Positions 35,650 to 49,955 of a stretch of DNA of 64,000 bases are shown here, one piece after another. The stretch's first letter is position 1, and the number at the start of each line of letters is the position of its first letter. Below the pieces are notes generated by a model that had not been told where the DNA came from, searched no databases, and was given only the letters and a program-made list of their open reading frames with translations. The translations under genes were made by a program, and so were the position numbers. The stretch spans positions 37,251,154 to 37,315,153 of the forward strand of contig CM072887.1 in NCBI GenBank assembly GCA_037013685.1, read 5' to 3'. Source of the stretch: Acridotheres tristis (taxonomy: Eukaryota; Chordata; Aves; Passeriformes; Sturnidae).

Positions 35650-35748
35650 TACTATGGCACAGATCTATCAGGTGGCTGATGTTGGACCTCTGGCAAGCCA
35701 TGGTGAACTACTTGCTGACTCTGTCCCGGACCAGTGGATAGATTAGCG
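35650..35748 (+). other. Candidate exon with a short open frame
   Basis: CAG at 35647-35649, after a moderate pyrimidine run, opens 99 nt that end before a consensus donor GTAAGT at 35749-35754. One frame starts ATG at 35653 and reads MAQIYQVADVGPLASHGELL and on to a TAG at 35743-35745, giving about 30 codons. The peptide is protein-like in composition but I do not recognise it. Together with the candidate at 30208 it might belong to a lncRNA on the + strand. Confidence 0.3.
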
Positions 35749-38700
35749 GTAAGTTTAAACTTGAAAATTTCTGAGTTTAAAGAAATAACCCTCTCCTTTA
35801 TATTGCATGCAATAGATCTGTGTTTCTGGGGGTAGTGGGGAGAAATTTAAAAAGTTAATTTGAGCAGCATATGCAGAGACAACCACATATGTACATACAT
35901 TAAAGTTTGCACTGGTCAGTGAGGTAAGAATCCATGATGATGTGAAGTCTCTTTGTGACCATCCCATGACAGAGCTTGAGCCCTTGGAGTGATTTCATGA
36001 TCTTTGGAACAGGAAGCTTGGAAACTTAACCCCTTTGACTTCTGCAGAGCCCTCCTAGCTTAAACATGCTTATGTAGGCTAATGCACACATCCATTAACT
36101 TTCCCACTGTCAACTGCTGTTAGTGTAGCTGCTTAGCACCCTGCTGGCAGGGAGATGGATGGACTCCTCCAGATGCTGTCTTGCTGCTGCTGCTTTTAGA
36201 TTAGTCCCAGGGGATGCAGATCCTCTATGGCTCTCCTTGAGCTGTGTGTGGCCAAGCAAAGCAGTCCATACACATGCTCTCTCACATTAGGTTTCCTATT
36301 TAACAACACCCCATGCTATTCTGAAGTATATTAAGTGGAAATAGTGTTTTTTTCCAAAGTGGATAAGCATAACTTCTTCCCAGGTAGAGAAAAAAGAGCC
36401 ACTGAGGGCTTCAGAGATACAGGCTGGGCCAGCTGCAGAAGTATGAATTAGCTCCCTAGCTGTAAAAGCTGCCAGTCAGCCTTGTACCTAATCCACTATA
36501 TCATCCAGGCTGAAGCCTGGAGTCAGCATGGGGAAGTGCTGGGAGTGGAGGGGGAGTCAAAGGAAAAAGAAAGAGGGCGATACATGAATGAGAAAAATGA
36601 GACACATAAAGGTAAAATCCTCATCTGTCTGCAGAAGCCTTATGAAATTAACAGCTGGCGATAAAAGCAACTTCCTTCCATGCATTCTGTGTCAGATATT
36701 TGGCATGGCTGTATCAGCAATGTGTTCCCCTGCACAAGACCATAAGGAGATGGTCAGCACCAGTATGCTGCACACAGTAGAAAGCAGGAGGATTTGCTTA
36801 GCTCTATGGGTGGGAAAGAACTGGGAGCATTTTTTACTGTCCAGGCAGGAGTTAATCTTAATATTAATGTATTTTTCACTGTCTTCCTTTGGATGCATCA
36901 CAAAATCAGTCTATGCAAGGAGAAACCAGGGGAGGAGAGGGGAGGGAGAGGCATCTAGAGCCAGTGCAGATGGGAGGCATGGCTGACTGATGAAGAGTGA
37001 AAGATGCTAAGCAGGCTCAGGCCACACACGAAGGGCTGGCTGCCCTTCCTGACCCTCCCTAGGCGTGGAGAAAGACCTTGCAGGGCTGTGGCTGGAAGGG
37101 AGCACGCTCTTTTCTGCTCACATCCTTGAGCAAGCACCGTGAAACTGTGGGGTCAGTGCCATCTTCCAGAAGAAATCCCCTGTTGGCAAGGAAGAGAAAT
37201 GGGTTTTGTTTGGCCCCATACAGAGTTGATGGGAGTGTTGTTCTCACAACTGAGCTAGACAGTCGGGTGGAAAGTCTTCCAGCTGCTGGACACCTGCTGC
37301 TGGACACCTGCTGCTGGAGCAGCTCCACCTCCACTGCTTGAGAAACCAGCCTGTCTTGGAGGTACAGCCCGTGGGTGGAGACAGGAGAAAGTATATCCGA
37401 ATCCTAAGCAACTTTTGCTTTCCTGAGATGTTGCTGCTTTGCACAATTAATTTCTGATCTCTTGTTGACCGTTATCCTAAATCGAAATGAATAGTCAGCT
37501 GGCTGCAGTGCAGGGGTGTGAGGTGCAGCCAAGGGTGTTTTGGCAGTGGATGGAGGGGAGGAAGGGAGAGAGCTGCTGTATTCTGATGCAGACCTCATTG
37601 CTGCTGCTTGACGTGGGTCTGTAACAGGGAGAGAGGAGAGCAGTGCTGCCTACCAGTTCCAAGTTCCAGGGTCGCAGTGCAGTCCTTCCCTCTACCCAGC
37701 TCCCACATGCCCAGGAGAGTACTTGCCATGCTGTGAGGCATCCATTCATGCTGGCCAGAGCAGGCAAGGTGGCTTCTCAAGGTGCCCAGAATGGATCTAA
37801 ACTCCCCCAAGGAGCTGCAATCAGGGTGGAAAGTTTGACTGTACTGGTCTGGCCCTGGGGTGTTGCTGGGCTGCTGTGCCTGATTTTCACACACACAACC
37901 TTGGCTGTCCCTTGAGGCTGGCTGGTTTTGGTAGATGGGTGCACAAGGATGAGAGAAGACCAGGGGGTCTGCACCCAGGTCTCTCTCACCTGTGCTGGCT
38001 CACAGGGCTCTATGCTGCTGCTGTTGTTTAGGAGAGAAGTAGTCATCCTCACACACCCACAGCTCCCCCATATTTGCCCAACCACCTTTTCCCAAGCTGG
38101 GGAAAGGAAAGGCTGGACAAATGTGCCTGGACTGACCTGTGGCATTCCAATCCAGGGCACTGCTCCCTGGAGGGAAGCTCCATGCTGCCCTATTTAGGCA
38201 CTTTATATTGCTTAATTGCAGTTGCTAGGGATTGCGTACATCGATCAGTGGAGCAAAAAGTGACATGACAACGGCTGTCATGTGTCTCTGATTTTCCCTC
38301 TCCTCCCTGAAAGAAGTCTGGACAGAAGACTACAGTGTTTGTTGGCCCGCAGAAAAGCACACAGATGTGTGTTCGTGTGCCCTCGATGGCACATCCTTAG
38401 AGGAGACACAGTCGGAGCCGTGCCCTTTGTGGGCAGCAGGAGAAGGGGCAAACCTGCAGCAGTCTCTCTCTACAGGCTGAGCTCGGGCTTTGAGGCAGCT
38501 CTGACCCCATCCCACTCCCCTGTGCTCCGAATCCACTGAGCACAAACACGGGGGTGGGAGGACAGTCCAGCTTTTATTTGTTTTGCACGGTGGATTTTTC
38601 TGTTTTCTGAGCTCGGGAATGCCGCCTGCTCCTCCGCCTCCTCTAAGTGCAGCTGCACCCCTCTGTCCCAGCCCCAGCTGCCACAGCTTAGCTTTGCCTC

Positions 38701-39443
38701 CAAACACATTCTTTTGCTGGGTGCAGTGCCTCTGTGCTCTCGGATGGAGATTGGCTTGTAGCTGTCTCTCCCTGCATGGCATCTGCTTCCCTCTGCCTTT
38801 TTAATCCTCTGCATTTTCCATAACCTAACATAAACGAGTAACAAATCTGGGATGCACTTCTCCAGCCAAGGGGACAGATCCGGGGCTGTGGCATTTTACA
38901 CCTACTGGGATTTCTGCAGCAGTCCCTCTTTTTATTTTCCCTTCTTTTTTCAGTACACATCAGGCTTCTGAGAAATGTATTCTTATGTCAGTAATGTTCA
39001 AGGGCAAAAAGAAAAGCTGCCAGAAGAGAGCTTTAAAAGTCTGACATATTATCATTCAGAGAGGAATTTTCAGTACAATTATTCTGGATTTTTTCCAATA
39101 AATAAATTGTACAGACTTTTAAGGGAGAGCTTTTAGGTTAATGGAAATATTACTTAAATTAAAATACATCCCGTTCAGCCACCAATTCCACTGTCACTGC
39201 AGCATGTGTTTAATGTTAATGACATGCACAAATAAAAAGGAAGAAACTGATTTGTTTTATTGTGTTCAAAGCTGAGTATGATCTGTCGTGGAAAGCTAAA
39301 TTCAAGCCAGAGGGGGCACAAGGCAGCATCAACCAAGGCATGGTTAAAATGTACTTCCAGAAGGTATATTGCACAGTATTGTGCATGGGAATGCTAAGAA
39401 ACATAAACATGTCTTGTATTTTCAATGAAATGATTTTTTACTC
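35749..39443. other. Intergenic stretch, no gene recognised
   Basis: No gene is recognised. A small tandem repeat of 14 bp (about 2.6 copies, CTGGACAC core) lies at 37282-37319. GC-richer parts near 37000-38800 contain many overlapping short open frames on both strands without recognisable products. Confidence 0.45.
37282..37319. repeat. Short 14-bp tandem repeat
   Basis: The unit CTGCTGGACACCTG-like repeats about 2.6 times with a 14-bp period. It is short and unlikely to be functional, but its copy number may vary. Confidence 0.7.
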
Positions 39444-39469
39444 TTTTTTTTTTTTTTTTTTTTTTTTTT
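39444..39469 (-). repeat. Poly(T) tract (T26)
   Basis: Twenty-six T residues. If it were the tail of a minus-strand retrocopy, a TTTATT (AATAAA in reverse) should lie a few tens of bases downstream. None is there and no gene is recognisable beyond it. Confidence 0.85.
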
Positions 39470-42400
39470 CCACTTGGTGACTTTACAAGGAGGTCTTCTA
39501 CAGCTTACAGCTTCTGTCTCTATGTCTTTTGGAACTTCACACAGGGGAGAGTGGATCCCAGATTCCAGCTGGGGCAGGTTCCATGTTCACTCTTGCTCCA
39601 AGGAAAGAGTGGGCAGCTTGGAGGAGCTGCCAAATTCAAATGACGTCTTTAACTCTGCAGTTCCCAGATGAGCTCTCACCAGACTAGGTTTCATGCCACC
39701 TGCATTAGGCCCTTCTGCTTCCAGCTGAGCTGGACAACACGAGATACAACTCCCTGGGCCTTTGGAACCTGTGCTTTCTATTCCACAAGGGACAGGTGAG
39801 TGAGTGAAGAGGAAAAGCTAACTGGCTTCTGCCTCTTTTGCCTCTTGATTTATGATTTATGCTGCATTGGGAGGGGGAAAGGCAGCAAAGAAGGTTTCTA
39901 CATTGTCTAGTGTGTCACTTGTCAGCAGGGGACAGGACTCTTGCTTGGGAAGGATGTGAGCTTGGCTGCCCACCCACTGTAGGGGTTTTTGTCTTGACCA
40001 CCCACTGTGGTGCAGGTGCATGTCCTCGGGTTGATCACCCAGGTGTTGGGGCTGCTGCCCAGGGGAGAGCAGATGCAGAAGAAGCCTGGGAAGGAGATGA
40101 GACTCCAGCTCTGGCCCAGGTGAGAGTTGTTACATCACAGCCACTGGCGCTGTATTGCATCCCCACCCTGAGAGCTCTCTAGAGCCCATCTGCCCTTCTA
40201 GAATCCAGGTGCAGATATACCAGGGATTTTCCCTGAATCCTTGCTGGAAAGCAGGTGGGCTGCCCACCCAGGGCACAGAGTACAGCGTTTAAAACACCAG
40301 TTATAAACATAGTGCCCACAAATTTCAGGCCTTAGGTCTTTAAATGGGCTTGAGAAGTGTTTCAAGGCAGCATCTATGTGGGCCCTATACATACATATAT
40401 ATACAACTATAGTGAAGATACTTAGTGACTCAGTTCAGGCTCGAGTCCATAGACTGAAGCATTTTATTCAACAGAATAAGCCAGCACAGGGATTGAAAGA
40501 TGAATCATGGCTCCTTGGTGTCTTTCATACTCATGGCAACATCCATTATCCATGTCAGGATAACTCCAGTAACAGCAGTCCAGGTGATAGTTACTTCCCA
40601 CCTTTCAGATGACAAACTGGCCACTGTTGTTGAGGACACAGGGTTGCATCTTCAGAAACACTTCCTCCTGTGGAAAGGAGTGAGCAGGTTTAGCAGGTTT
40701 AGGTCCAAGGGCAATTTCTCCTTGCTGCATTTGTCTTCACTGAAGGGCTTGGGGCAGGAGAGCCACTTCCAAGTGGAAGGCACTACAAGACCAGGCCTTA
40801 GCCTTCCTTGAATCTGTGAATATTTTACATGGAGCTTGTTCTCCAAACTCTCCTGAGTTCTCCATCCATTCAGCAACATGTCTGGAAAAGTACTGGATCT
40901 GATTTCATGCCCCTATGGGGCTTGGGGAATATTTGTAGCAAAGGGAGAAATTATTCAGTTTGGATCTTCAAGTAGCTTTAAGAGACTAGAACTGCCAAAC
41001 AAGTCACCAGCATATCCCTGGGTTTCTTGTGCTCACTTCTTAGGCTTTGCTATGCAAAATGAACAGTGCTTTTCTTGTGGAGACTAAGAATAACTTCCAG
41101 GCCAAGTTCCAAGGTCAGTCCATCCCTCTGGCTTTTTTCATCTATATGAATAACTGTCCTCAGCACCAACTTTAACGGTGCAAATGCATCACTGCTAGAG
41201 CATGTTTAGAGAACAGCTTCAGGATCACCGAACACATTGTTACTTGCACAGAGGCAGGATTCCCAGACATTACAATGCAATTCCTATTTGGGCTCAGTTA
41301 CCACTGTGGCTTCCCACTCTCTTTTTTCTTTCAAGGTTACTCCCTTGCCACAGAAAAAATATTTATTTTTCACCAGTAGCACAAGGTGTATTTTCCTGGG
41401 ATTCCATTGAACACTCCTTGCTTATGACCAATTGAAGAGAGGTTTGTGAATCTGACTGTTGCGTGTTGTCATGGCTACTTTTCTATCCTCCTGGGGTAGG
41501 GGTAGGCTTTCACTTGTAGTTCAAGTGGGTTTTGTTCCTTTTTTTGTCCTTCTCCACATTCACATGAAATTGTTCTTGCTTTCATCTTTCTAGCCTGCTC
41601 CTTCCTCTCAGATCCTCTGCCTTGGTTTAAAGGGTCCTTGTGCCAGCACACTAGTACACACCTGGTGCAACCTAGGGACAATTCATTCCCAGGGAAACTA
41701 TGGGCGGTTTGTGCATTCTCATCATCACCAGGGGCTTCCTGCAGTGGAAAATAGCTCAAGGTTTCTAAGGCTCTCTTCTCCCACAACAAAACAAGCCTGT
41801 GGGCAGAGGTAAAATCAACACATCTCTATTTGTTTTGGCCTTGAGCCCACAATTGCCAATATTTTCTTCCTTGGGAAGTGAATTCTTTTGTATTACCCTC
41901 TGCTGCTCCCCTGTGCTTGGACTGTCTCCTTTGCAGGACCCTGTCTGCTTAGTGCAATCTCAGGGTGAAATCAGTACTTTCCTTTTTAGCAAATTATTTT
42001 CTTCATAGGACTCTGCTTCTTTGGCTGTGGTTGCCACATACTGACTGCTTCCCATTTGGGAAACAGGCATGGCAATTCTTCTGTCTCTCCTAGGGGCATT
42101 CTGGAGAAGCTGTGTTAAATTATCCTAGCCTTTGGTCTGTATGATATATGATTGCTGCCTGTCATCCAGGTAGATTTATGTAGAAAGCAACGTTGGATGT
42201 AAGATGGACCTTCTAAAAATGGGACAACTTGTTGTTAACAAATGCTCAGTGGTCACTTTGACCTGAGAGCAGGGGCAGACCCTCTGCTTTGCTGGTTTGC
42301 CAGGAGCACCCGTAGTGCCTGAGAGCAGGAAAATATGTCTTGGGGGATTCTGCAGTGGTGGGAGGCTTAGATGCCATGGGGAAAGAGTTTGGACTCCATC

Positions 42401-45400
42401 CAGTGTATCTATGGAGCAGTCACTTGTAATCGTTGCTAATCCAATGAGAGTAGTAAGTAGTTATGGACTCCTGCACAGATTTATTGGTCTGAGGTGATAC
42501 CAACTGGCAGAGATAAAGCAAGGGACAGTATTTACCAGAATAAATGATGACATTTATGGAAAAAATAGAATATGTGTTCACATCTATTTTGAATGTTTTT
42601 GTGAGAGATACCTGAGAACTCTCCATTATGGGTATATCTTCCAAGGGGTAATAAGTTTTTCTCTTAAGCTAATATTCTAAAGGGAGATATTAAATTAAAG
42701 GTTAATTTAAAAACTATTTCTTTTCCCTTGGAAGGTGAATAATTTTTTTCACTTACACTGCTGCAGTCCATCATAATATTTTTATTTGCATGTGTAATTT
42801 GGTTATGTAGTGCTACTTCAAGTTCAGTATTATTCATTTCTGATGAGTAAAGAACACTTTGAGCTCTGGCCCTTTACATTAAATTATAAATTAAACTCAT
42901 CAAATAAAATCTTCCCCCCATTTATTTTGACATTAAAAGTGCCATGGATGTCCCTGGGGACAGGGTTCTACCCAATAGTCCTATACTTAGTATAAAACAC
43001 TCACCTAAGTGTTTGCAGAGTCCCCATTTTACTTGTCATCTATGTGCCAGAGGCTCTCCTTGTATTTAACAATTACAAGTGACTCCAGTGAAGACCTTAG
43101 TCTTCAAAGTTTTGTTGCAAAAATGCTGACCTGCTTTTCATACTCCAAGAGCAAAGCCAGTTAAAGGAGAGAAATCTGGGCTGTCCATGCTGTTTGTGTG
43201 TGGTTGTTACTCAGGGTCAGTATTTCCCTGTGCAGTCAGGCAAGGACATATTTTTATTTGCCCAGGTTTCTCTAATAGCAACAAGAAAGACCATATAAAC
43301 ATGGGAAAATCTGACATGATAAAGCTAGCAAGGAAAACTGTCTGGTCTTTCAGAACTAATATATATGCATGCATTTAAGGAATGGTATATTATGTAGCTG
43401 AGACAAAAATGTATTGAAACATATCGGAACTATGAAGTGAAACATTGGGTTATGGATGGATGCTGTTTCATGACTCAATAAATATCCTTTGTGGTTGACT
43501 TTGGTTTATTTTATCTCTTTTTCACTCTCACTATTCAGTAGGGGGTTTTAGGTTCCTTAGACTCTGCAGAGGATCAGTCATTTTCTCCCTGTGGCATTCA
43601 CAGCAGAGCATCTTCATCCTTTGTCTATTTACAGCTGACTGGGTGCACCGAATGCTCTTATATTTTTGTTTCCTAAAATCTTAGTTGCAGAGAGAAAAAT
43701 CAAAAAAAGGGTCAACTAACTGGGCAGGTCCCTGTAGGGAGCTCAAGGACCTTGCTTTTGTTGAAATTGCTTGGAGCTCCATGATGTTAATATTTTCCAC
43801 CTGATAAGTTAGCCAGACAAGAGGTCATGGTTAGTTTTTACTGAAACGATAGAAGTGCTTTCTTGGGGCTTGTTTGGTTTTGTGTTTTGTTTGTTTTAAT
43901 ACAAATCCTACCAGAGCCAGAACCAAATGACAGTGTATGCACCCAGCTTTCTGCCAGCACTAGCACAAAATGATAAAATGGCTGGTTTGTTTGTTTGGGT
44001 TTCAGTGCATTTTTTTTTTTTGTCCTGAGCATAAATTCCCAGTTCTTGTTTCCTTTTTTCTATATTCTCTGCTTCCCTGGAGTATTGCCACTCTGCTGCA
44101 GACGCAAGGCCATAACCAGATAAGCTCTCCCCTTTGCACCTGCATTTACTTGCCTGCATTTGGGATGGAAGAAGTGAAGAGCCCTTCACAAGAGCGGTGA
44201 GTGTAGGACAGCAACTGCATCCAAACAGCAAGAGTCTCTGCACGTGAAACAGAGATCATCTTCCCTGTTTCCAATAGCACCTGCCTATCCTGCAAATTAA
44301 TCTCTGGGAACCTGAAAATGGGCTCCCGGAAAATGAGGTACAGACAGTGGCAGTGTGTGACAAATTTAGATTAGCAGTGATCTTTCACAGCCAGAGTTGG
44401 TACTCATTTCTGAACTTATGGGCAGCAAATACTCATTGACATCAGTGGGAGCACAATGGGGGGCTCGCCTTGCCCACAGTTACTATAGTAAATTACCTGT
44501 AACTCAAAAGGTCTCGGATGAAATTTATTATTTTACACCAAACACATCAGTTTACACTGATGTTTTTCTCAAGACAAACCCCGAAGAAGTGGTAAGATAG
44601 TGGAAATCAGGAGAGGGAGAAAGAATAAATTAAATCTAGGTTATTTTATTTTTTTTTTTTAGCCTAAACACCTATGGATAATTTTGTTCCAATTCCACAG
44701 AAACAATCCCTCTTTGCAAGCATAATTTCAGATCCCACCATTTCCAGAACAAACCATGTGCTTGGAAGTTAAGTAAAGAGAAATTCCCTCTTATTTCTTA
44801 TCATTAATACAGGTCTTTAGCTGACCTGCTTGAGTTTCCTAGTAGTCTGTTGATGGTGCCAGTCAAGAATACTGTGACTTCTGCTGTCTCTGGGTACGTG
44901 CCTGAACTGATGTGTATCTGAAATGGCTTCTTCAAACACTGTTCCATTGCTTTTTCAGTTAGGGAATCAAAATGGAAACTGCATTCACTCCTTAATATAG
45001 AAAGAAAAATGGAAATGATATATTAAAATATTTAAAGTGGTTAAATTAGCAATCAGCACAAAGTGAGTTTGGTCCATTTTTTAAAAGCAGCCCCCAATAG
45101 CAGGCAAATTACAGGTCATCAGACTCAGATCCACTCTCCCTTCTCATTTTGATGATATTTTGTGGCTCTTTCATTCATTTATGGTAATGCATCAAATTAT
45201 GCTTTAAGAAAGTTAGAAATGAAGACAAGAGATGCTGCTTGTTTGAAAGTATTTTGCATAATGCAATGACTTTTAAGTTTGGGTAATGCCAAAGATTGAT
45301 AATGCAGTCTAGAAGCAAATAAAATGCTGACATATCCTCTGCAAGCTTTTCATCTGTAGGTAAACATCTTTGCTGCCATTGATATATGCATCTTTGTCCA

Positions 45401-45750
45401 GCTTTGTCCAGCTGTGTGCTGTAGAACAAGGCCATCATTTTATTCTTTAGACAGCTAAAATTCTGAAATGTATAGGCCAGCAATTTGTTATACTTAGTGG
45501 CCTGATAGAGATTTCTGAATGTTATGTGGACATATCCAAGCAAAGATATAATGTGATGATGAAAATCAACATGTATAGGAGTACTTACCATGCAGTATTT
45601 TGGTGGGACTTTTTTTCTAGCCTGAAACTAGTTAGCCGTTCAGATATGTATATTGATAATAACAGACATATGCTTTCATAACTGCAAATGGCAACTCTGC
45701 AAAGATTGTACTGCACTTCAGCAAATTATGTTTTCTCCAAAACCAGTTGC

Positions 45751-45775
45751 TTGAAAAAATCATTAATTTTTTCAA
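45751..45775. repeat. Small inverted repeat (10-bp arms)
   Basis: Arms TTGAAAAAAT and ATTTTTTCAA are separated by 5 nt. In a transcript on the + strand it resembles a stem-loop followed by AT-rich DNA, but no transcript is evident. Confidence 0.7.
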
Positions 45776-46140
45776 TCAATTAATTAACTTGTGCTTCCGT
45801 GAACAAAAAGCATTTCAACTATTATTTTCCCTTGTCTTTTTGGTGTTTTGTTTAGAGGCCTGTTTTTAGTGATATTCTTTCTTCTAAGTCTATTTAGTTA
45901 TGGTAAGTATATTACCATACCCTCTACCTGACAAGTCATCTCTAATACCATTCAGAGAAATGGTGGCTAAAGAAGTCTGGGAAATAGTGTGTTTCTCTTA
46001 TTTGCTGGGCCTGCTAGTCATGAGGCGTCAGGACAAAAAGGGACACTTCCCTGGTTCCTGTCTGCCTGTGGGAATTTTGAAAGCACATGCAGAAGTGTCA
46101 CTAAGCCAGTGCAAATCCAGTGAGGGCATTAGGACTGAAT

Positions 46141-46158
46141 CCATCCATCCATCCATCC
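46141..46158. repeat. (CCAT)n microsatellite
   Basis: This is a short tetranucleotide run of about 4.5 perfect units. Confidence 0.85.
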
Positions 46159-49100
46159 CCATGTAAAGACATGGTCCCAAATGCCTTGGGTCAGCTTTTC
46201 AGGGGAGCAGGGAGCTAACAGCTCAGTAGGAGAAATGGTCCATAGGAGTCTCACACTCTCCAGGTGTGAGGCACGTATACTGTGACCCTCCCCCCAAAAC
46301 AAGAGACCCAGCTAAGCGGGTTGGGAGGCTGGTGATCAGTGTCCATGGAGGCTGGGTGACCAACATTCAAGTGCTGCTGGTGAAGAAGTGCTGCAGTATC
46401 CTGAGGTCAAGCACTGACCTAGAATAAGCTGAAGGTCTTGATGTGCCATGGTAGGAGGCCAAAGCGCATGCCAGTGTTTAAAAGCAAGCATTGCTTGTGG
46501 TAGCTCATAAATATTATACTTTTCATCTTTCCCCCTCCTGGTAGACCTAGATACTAGGCAGGTTTAACTCCATTTTAAATCTGCTATGTCTATGACTGAA
46601 ATCATAATATTTATGCAGGGTAGTTTTTCAAGAAGCTTAGTGAATGTGAAAACAAGTTCCTGAGTTTTCCCCTTTCATGGAAGCAAGCTGAAGGTCAGAT
46701 TTACAACATCTCAAGCTACATTCTGTGCTCATTTACACAGCTGTAATCTTGAGTTATGCCACCGAGGACAAGCAATCGCTCCAGACTTACAGGATATAAC
46801 TGACAGCAGAATTTAGCTTGGGGTTGCCAAAGCCTGACAGAAAGGAGCTGTGAGGGTGGAATTTGGTGCTCGTGAAGTAGCTTGTATATATTCAAGGAAT
46901 GTATGAGCCCAAAGATTTATTAGTAGTGTTTCAGAGCATTATTGAAATTAGACTTAATTATCTGTGTAATTTGCTGGAACCAGCATTTTAGCATTTTTGA
47001 TCAAGTATATGCAATTAATTTTAAAGAGATGTACCAGGCTGCTCTCAAAAAGTGAAATAAAACAATTTAAAAAGAAAGCCCATCATTTCTAAATAGTGTG
47101 TTTCAAAAATTTCAAAGGTTGTTGTTGGTTGAGTCTTTCTTCCCCTTTGCAAAACAGTCCATTTGCAGTCTAATTGTACAGAAAAATGTTCATGTCACCC
47201 CCGAAGGTCATTCCAGCAAGCAAAGAAAAGAATTGTCTCCTCGTTCCCAGACTTGCCTAGCTCTGCCATTCCTCCCGCTCTTGTCCTTGCTCCAGCCCCA
47301 TTATGCCACTTGGAAATGGTGCTGGCTGTCTTTGGATGAAGGAGCAGAAGACAAAGCTGTGAAAAATAACCAACCAGCTCCTTTGCAATGAAGAAAGTGC
47401 AAGGCTCCTGTTCAGACCTGTACCCCATTCTCTCTGTTCAGACATGCTCCACAGGTACTGCTTGGTTTGAAGGTATCATCTCCATGCCTAAGCTTCTGTT
47501 TCTGCAGTGGCTTCTTGCCAGGTGCCCGTGGTCACCTGAGCTCCTGGAAAAGAGGAATGTTCTTGTGCTGAAAACAGTGGAAACTTTGGAGAAGATCCTT
47601 TGCTTGTCTTTGTCATGCATTTGATAGCAATAATGATGCTTACCTCTTTCTGAAAGTGTGCTTTGAGGATACAACCATTCTTGTGTATGAATAGCTTGAA
47701 GCTTACACGAGCACTAAAGCTGAAGGCAAGAGGAACAACAACACAGCGAGGTTATTAGCTGTCATTTTGCCAAACCTCTGCTCAAAGAAGCCTTTGGTTT
47801 AGGACACATACTGCGTGGTGGTTTTTTTGTGGTCAGCACTTTTCTAGTTCAGATTTTCACTTCCGTTTTTTTTTCTTTATACCTTCTTTACCCCTGCCTC
47901 CATGTAGGTCTCCAGCAGCATAAATACGGTCAGCATGTCATTTTGGGAGGCAAGCAGTAAATGTGAAGGGGGGATGCTCTTATTGAAATGTTGTACACTC
48001 TGGCTCAAACGCTGGAGAAGCTTCAGCTCAGACTTTCCCATTTAATGATTAACTTTTGTTTGCACAGAGGAGAGAGCCACAGTAAGAATGCAATTAATTA
48101 CACTGGCAGCCCAGCCAGGCCAGCAGTCAGCAGTGCTCTCCCTTGTAGCTCCTGGCTCTGCAGGTCTGATTTGAGAGTAACTAATTAAACACAGGTGCAG
48201 GCTAGCAGACTTGTTGAATTAATGCAGTGTCTTCTTTTCGGTGTTCCCGTGCATTTGTAGCTCACAAAAATAGAGCAAGCACTTGGTGCTACAAATAATA
48301 ATAGAGTGCTGATGACGGAGGTAATTAATCCTATATTACTGTGGTGTGATAGGCTGCTGCTAGGGCTGTCATTCAAGTACTTCTTATGCAAAAACATGTC
48401 TCAGAGGTGAAAGAACATGCAGTAAGAGAAAGACAGGGCGGCATTCTAATGGACTTGCTTGTCTTATAGACAGAGATACATCTTCAGGGTTTTGGCAAGA
48501 TTGTCAAAACTTGGTAGTCAAAACTCAAGACCAGAAATTCACTGCACTATATTCTGGGTTCTACCTTTGACACTCACCAGGGCACTTTTAGCAGGAAGCA
48601 GCTTAAAATAAAAATTCAGTCTCATTCAAATGATACACCATGAAAGACAAATGCAAGTCCGTAACTGTAGCTCACTGTGGACTTTCTTTTCTTTTTCATT
48701 GCTTCCTGAACATCCTCAGTTGGCCATTGGCATTAACAGGCTCCTGACTCCAGTGAACCCTAGGTTAGTGCCAGCGTTGTTCTTTGTGATGGTGCAGGGG
48801 GTGATTGTCTTGCTTTAAGGGAGACTGGCTTTGAGTCCAAGGAGCTGCAAAAAGAGCAAATACTGTTTAGTGTTATTTATTGCCAATAACAAATACTGTT
48901 CCCCTTACTGGTTCAAATCAAACTGCAGGACTCAAGTATCTTTTCCAGCCAAAATTAAGGGCAAACTGTGAAAATATTTGTCACTTACTTGCTTGTAATA
49001 CCCCTTTCTTCCCAGACATAGGAATTTCAGGGTTTTATGAGATGTCAAGGAGGAAACAACCCTCTGTGGTAGTAGCCCCAAGGAGTGCCAAGCATTAAGA

Positions 49101-49913
49101 TACTTCAGCCTCAACACAAGGAAAAGCCCCAAAACACCAATGTATGTGTTTACTTTAAAGACAAGGAATGATTTCATGTTATTCTTGTTACTTCATGATG
49201 AAAATGGTCCAGTGCTATTAGGAATGTTTATAGTGGGAAAATAATGCCAAGTCTAATAAATGATCAGATAGGACAGACCATGTTTTATTCAGTGTGGGAA
49301 CCAAACACTGCCATATTGTACAGATTTGCTGATCTGGAAGAATTGTTCTTGCCTTACAGAATGCAGCTCAAAAACTGAGTGCATGAATATGACAGTTTTC
49401 TCTTTTTAAATGCAGAGAATTTTAAGACAGAAACATTGCTTGGAGAGCTTTCTAAGGGATTCTGATCAACTTACGTAAGTTCAGGAAATCAGCAATAATT
49501 CATTATCATTCCATATTTTTCAGTGTCTTTTGTTTTTCTTGCATCACAATTATTATCCCATTAGAGACATATAGTAGTCAAGTATTTGGATGAGGACTAG
49601 TTTTCTGCTACAAATTATAAGGCTAACTCCATGGTAGGAAAATAGCTTAGAGCAGTTCTTAGAGCAATCAGATAGTTTCTAATTCTTTTCTTCCTCTTTA
49701 CTAGTTACCTGTGGCCCTATGGGAAATTTACATGATGGAGTGTTTGCCCTCAGGGCACATAAAAGGTTTGTGAAAACACTTTTCTATGACCATGTGTATT
49801 TTACAACAGCAAGAAACATTGCTGACTTTCTCCTGGCTGTGGGTCCTGATGGGAGAGAGATGGGGAGGGTGAGGCCCTAAATTACTGCTCAGCTCATAGA
49901 AAATTTAGTTGTG

Positions 49914-49915
<2 letters not shown>

Positions 49916-49954
<39 letters not shown>
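49916..49954. repeat. (GT)n microsatellite
   Basis: There are 39 bp of perfect GT/TG repeat, about 19.5 units, long and pure enough to be length-polymorphic. The overlapping open frames with Cys-Val or Thr-His runs are products of this repeat. Confidence 0.97.

Positions 49955-49955
<1 letters not shown>

Larger units (their letters stand above)
39470..49915. other. Intergenic stretch, no gene recognised
   Basis: No gene, RNA gene or clear transposon is recognised. A 138-codon open frame at 45175-45591 (minus) lies in AT-rich DNA but resembles nothing I know. About this many frames of that length are expected by chance in a window this size. A (CCAT)n run lies at 46141-46158, and an inverted repeat with 10-bp arms and a 5-nt loop at 45751-45775. 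Confidence 0.45.

Noticed and set aside
39444..39680. Possible minus-strand processed pseudogene behind the poly(T) tract
   Set aside because: No reversed AATAAA near the tract, no recognisable gene sequence and no visible target-site duplication.
45175..45591. 138-codon open frame on the minus strand in AT-rich DNA
   Set aside because: Resembles no known protein to me. A rough chance estimate gives a few such frames in this window.
48905..48925. 'ggttcaaatc' as a tRNA T-loop / B box
   Set aside because: No matching acceptor stem, anticodon arm or A box around it.
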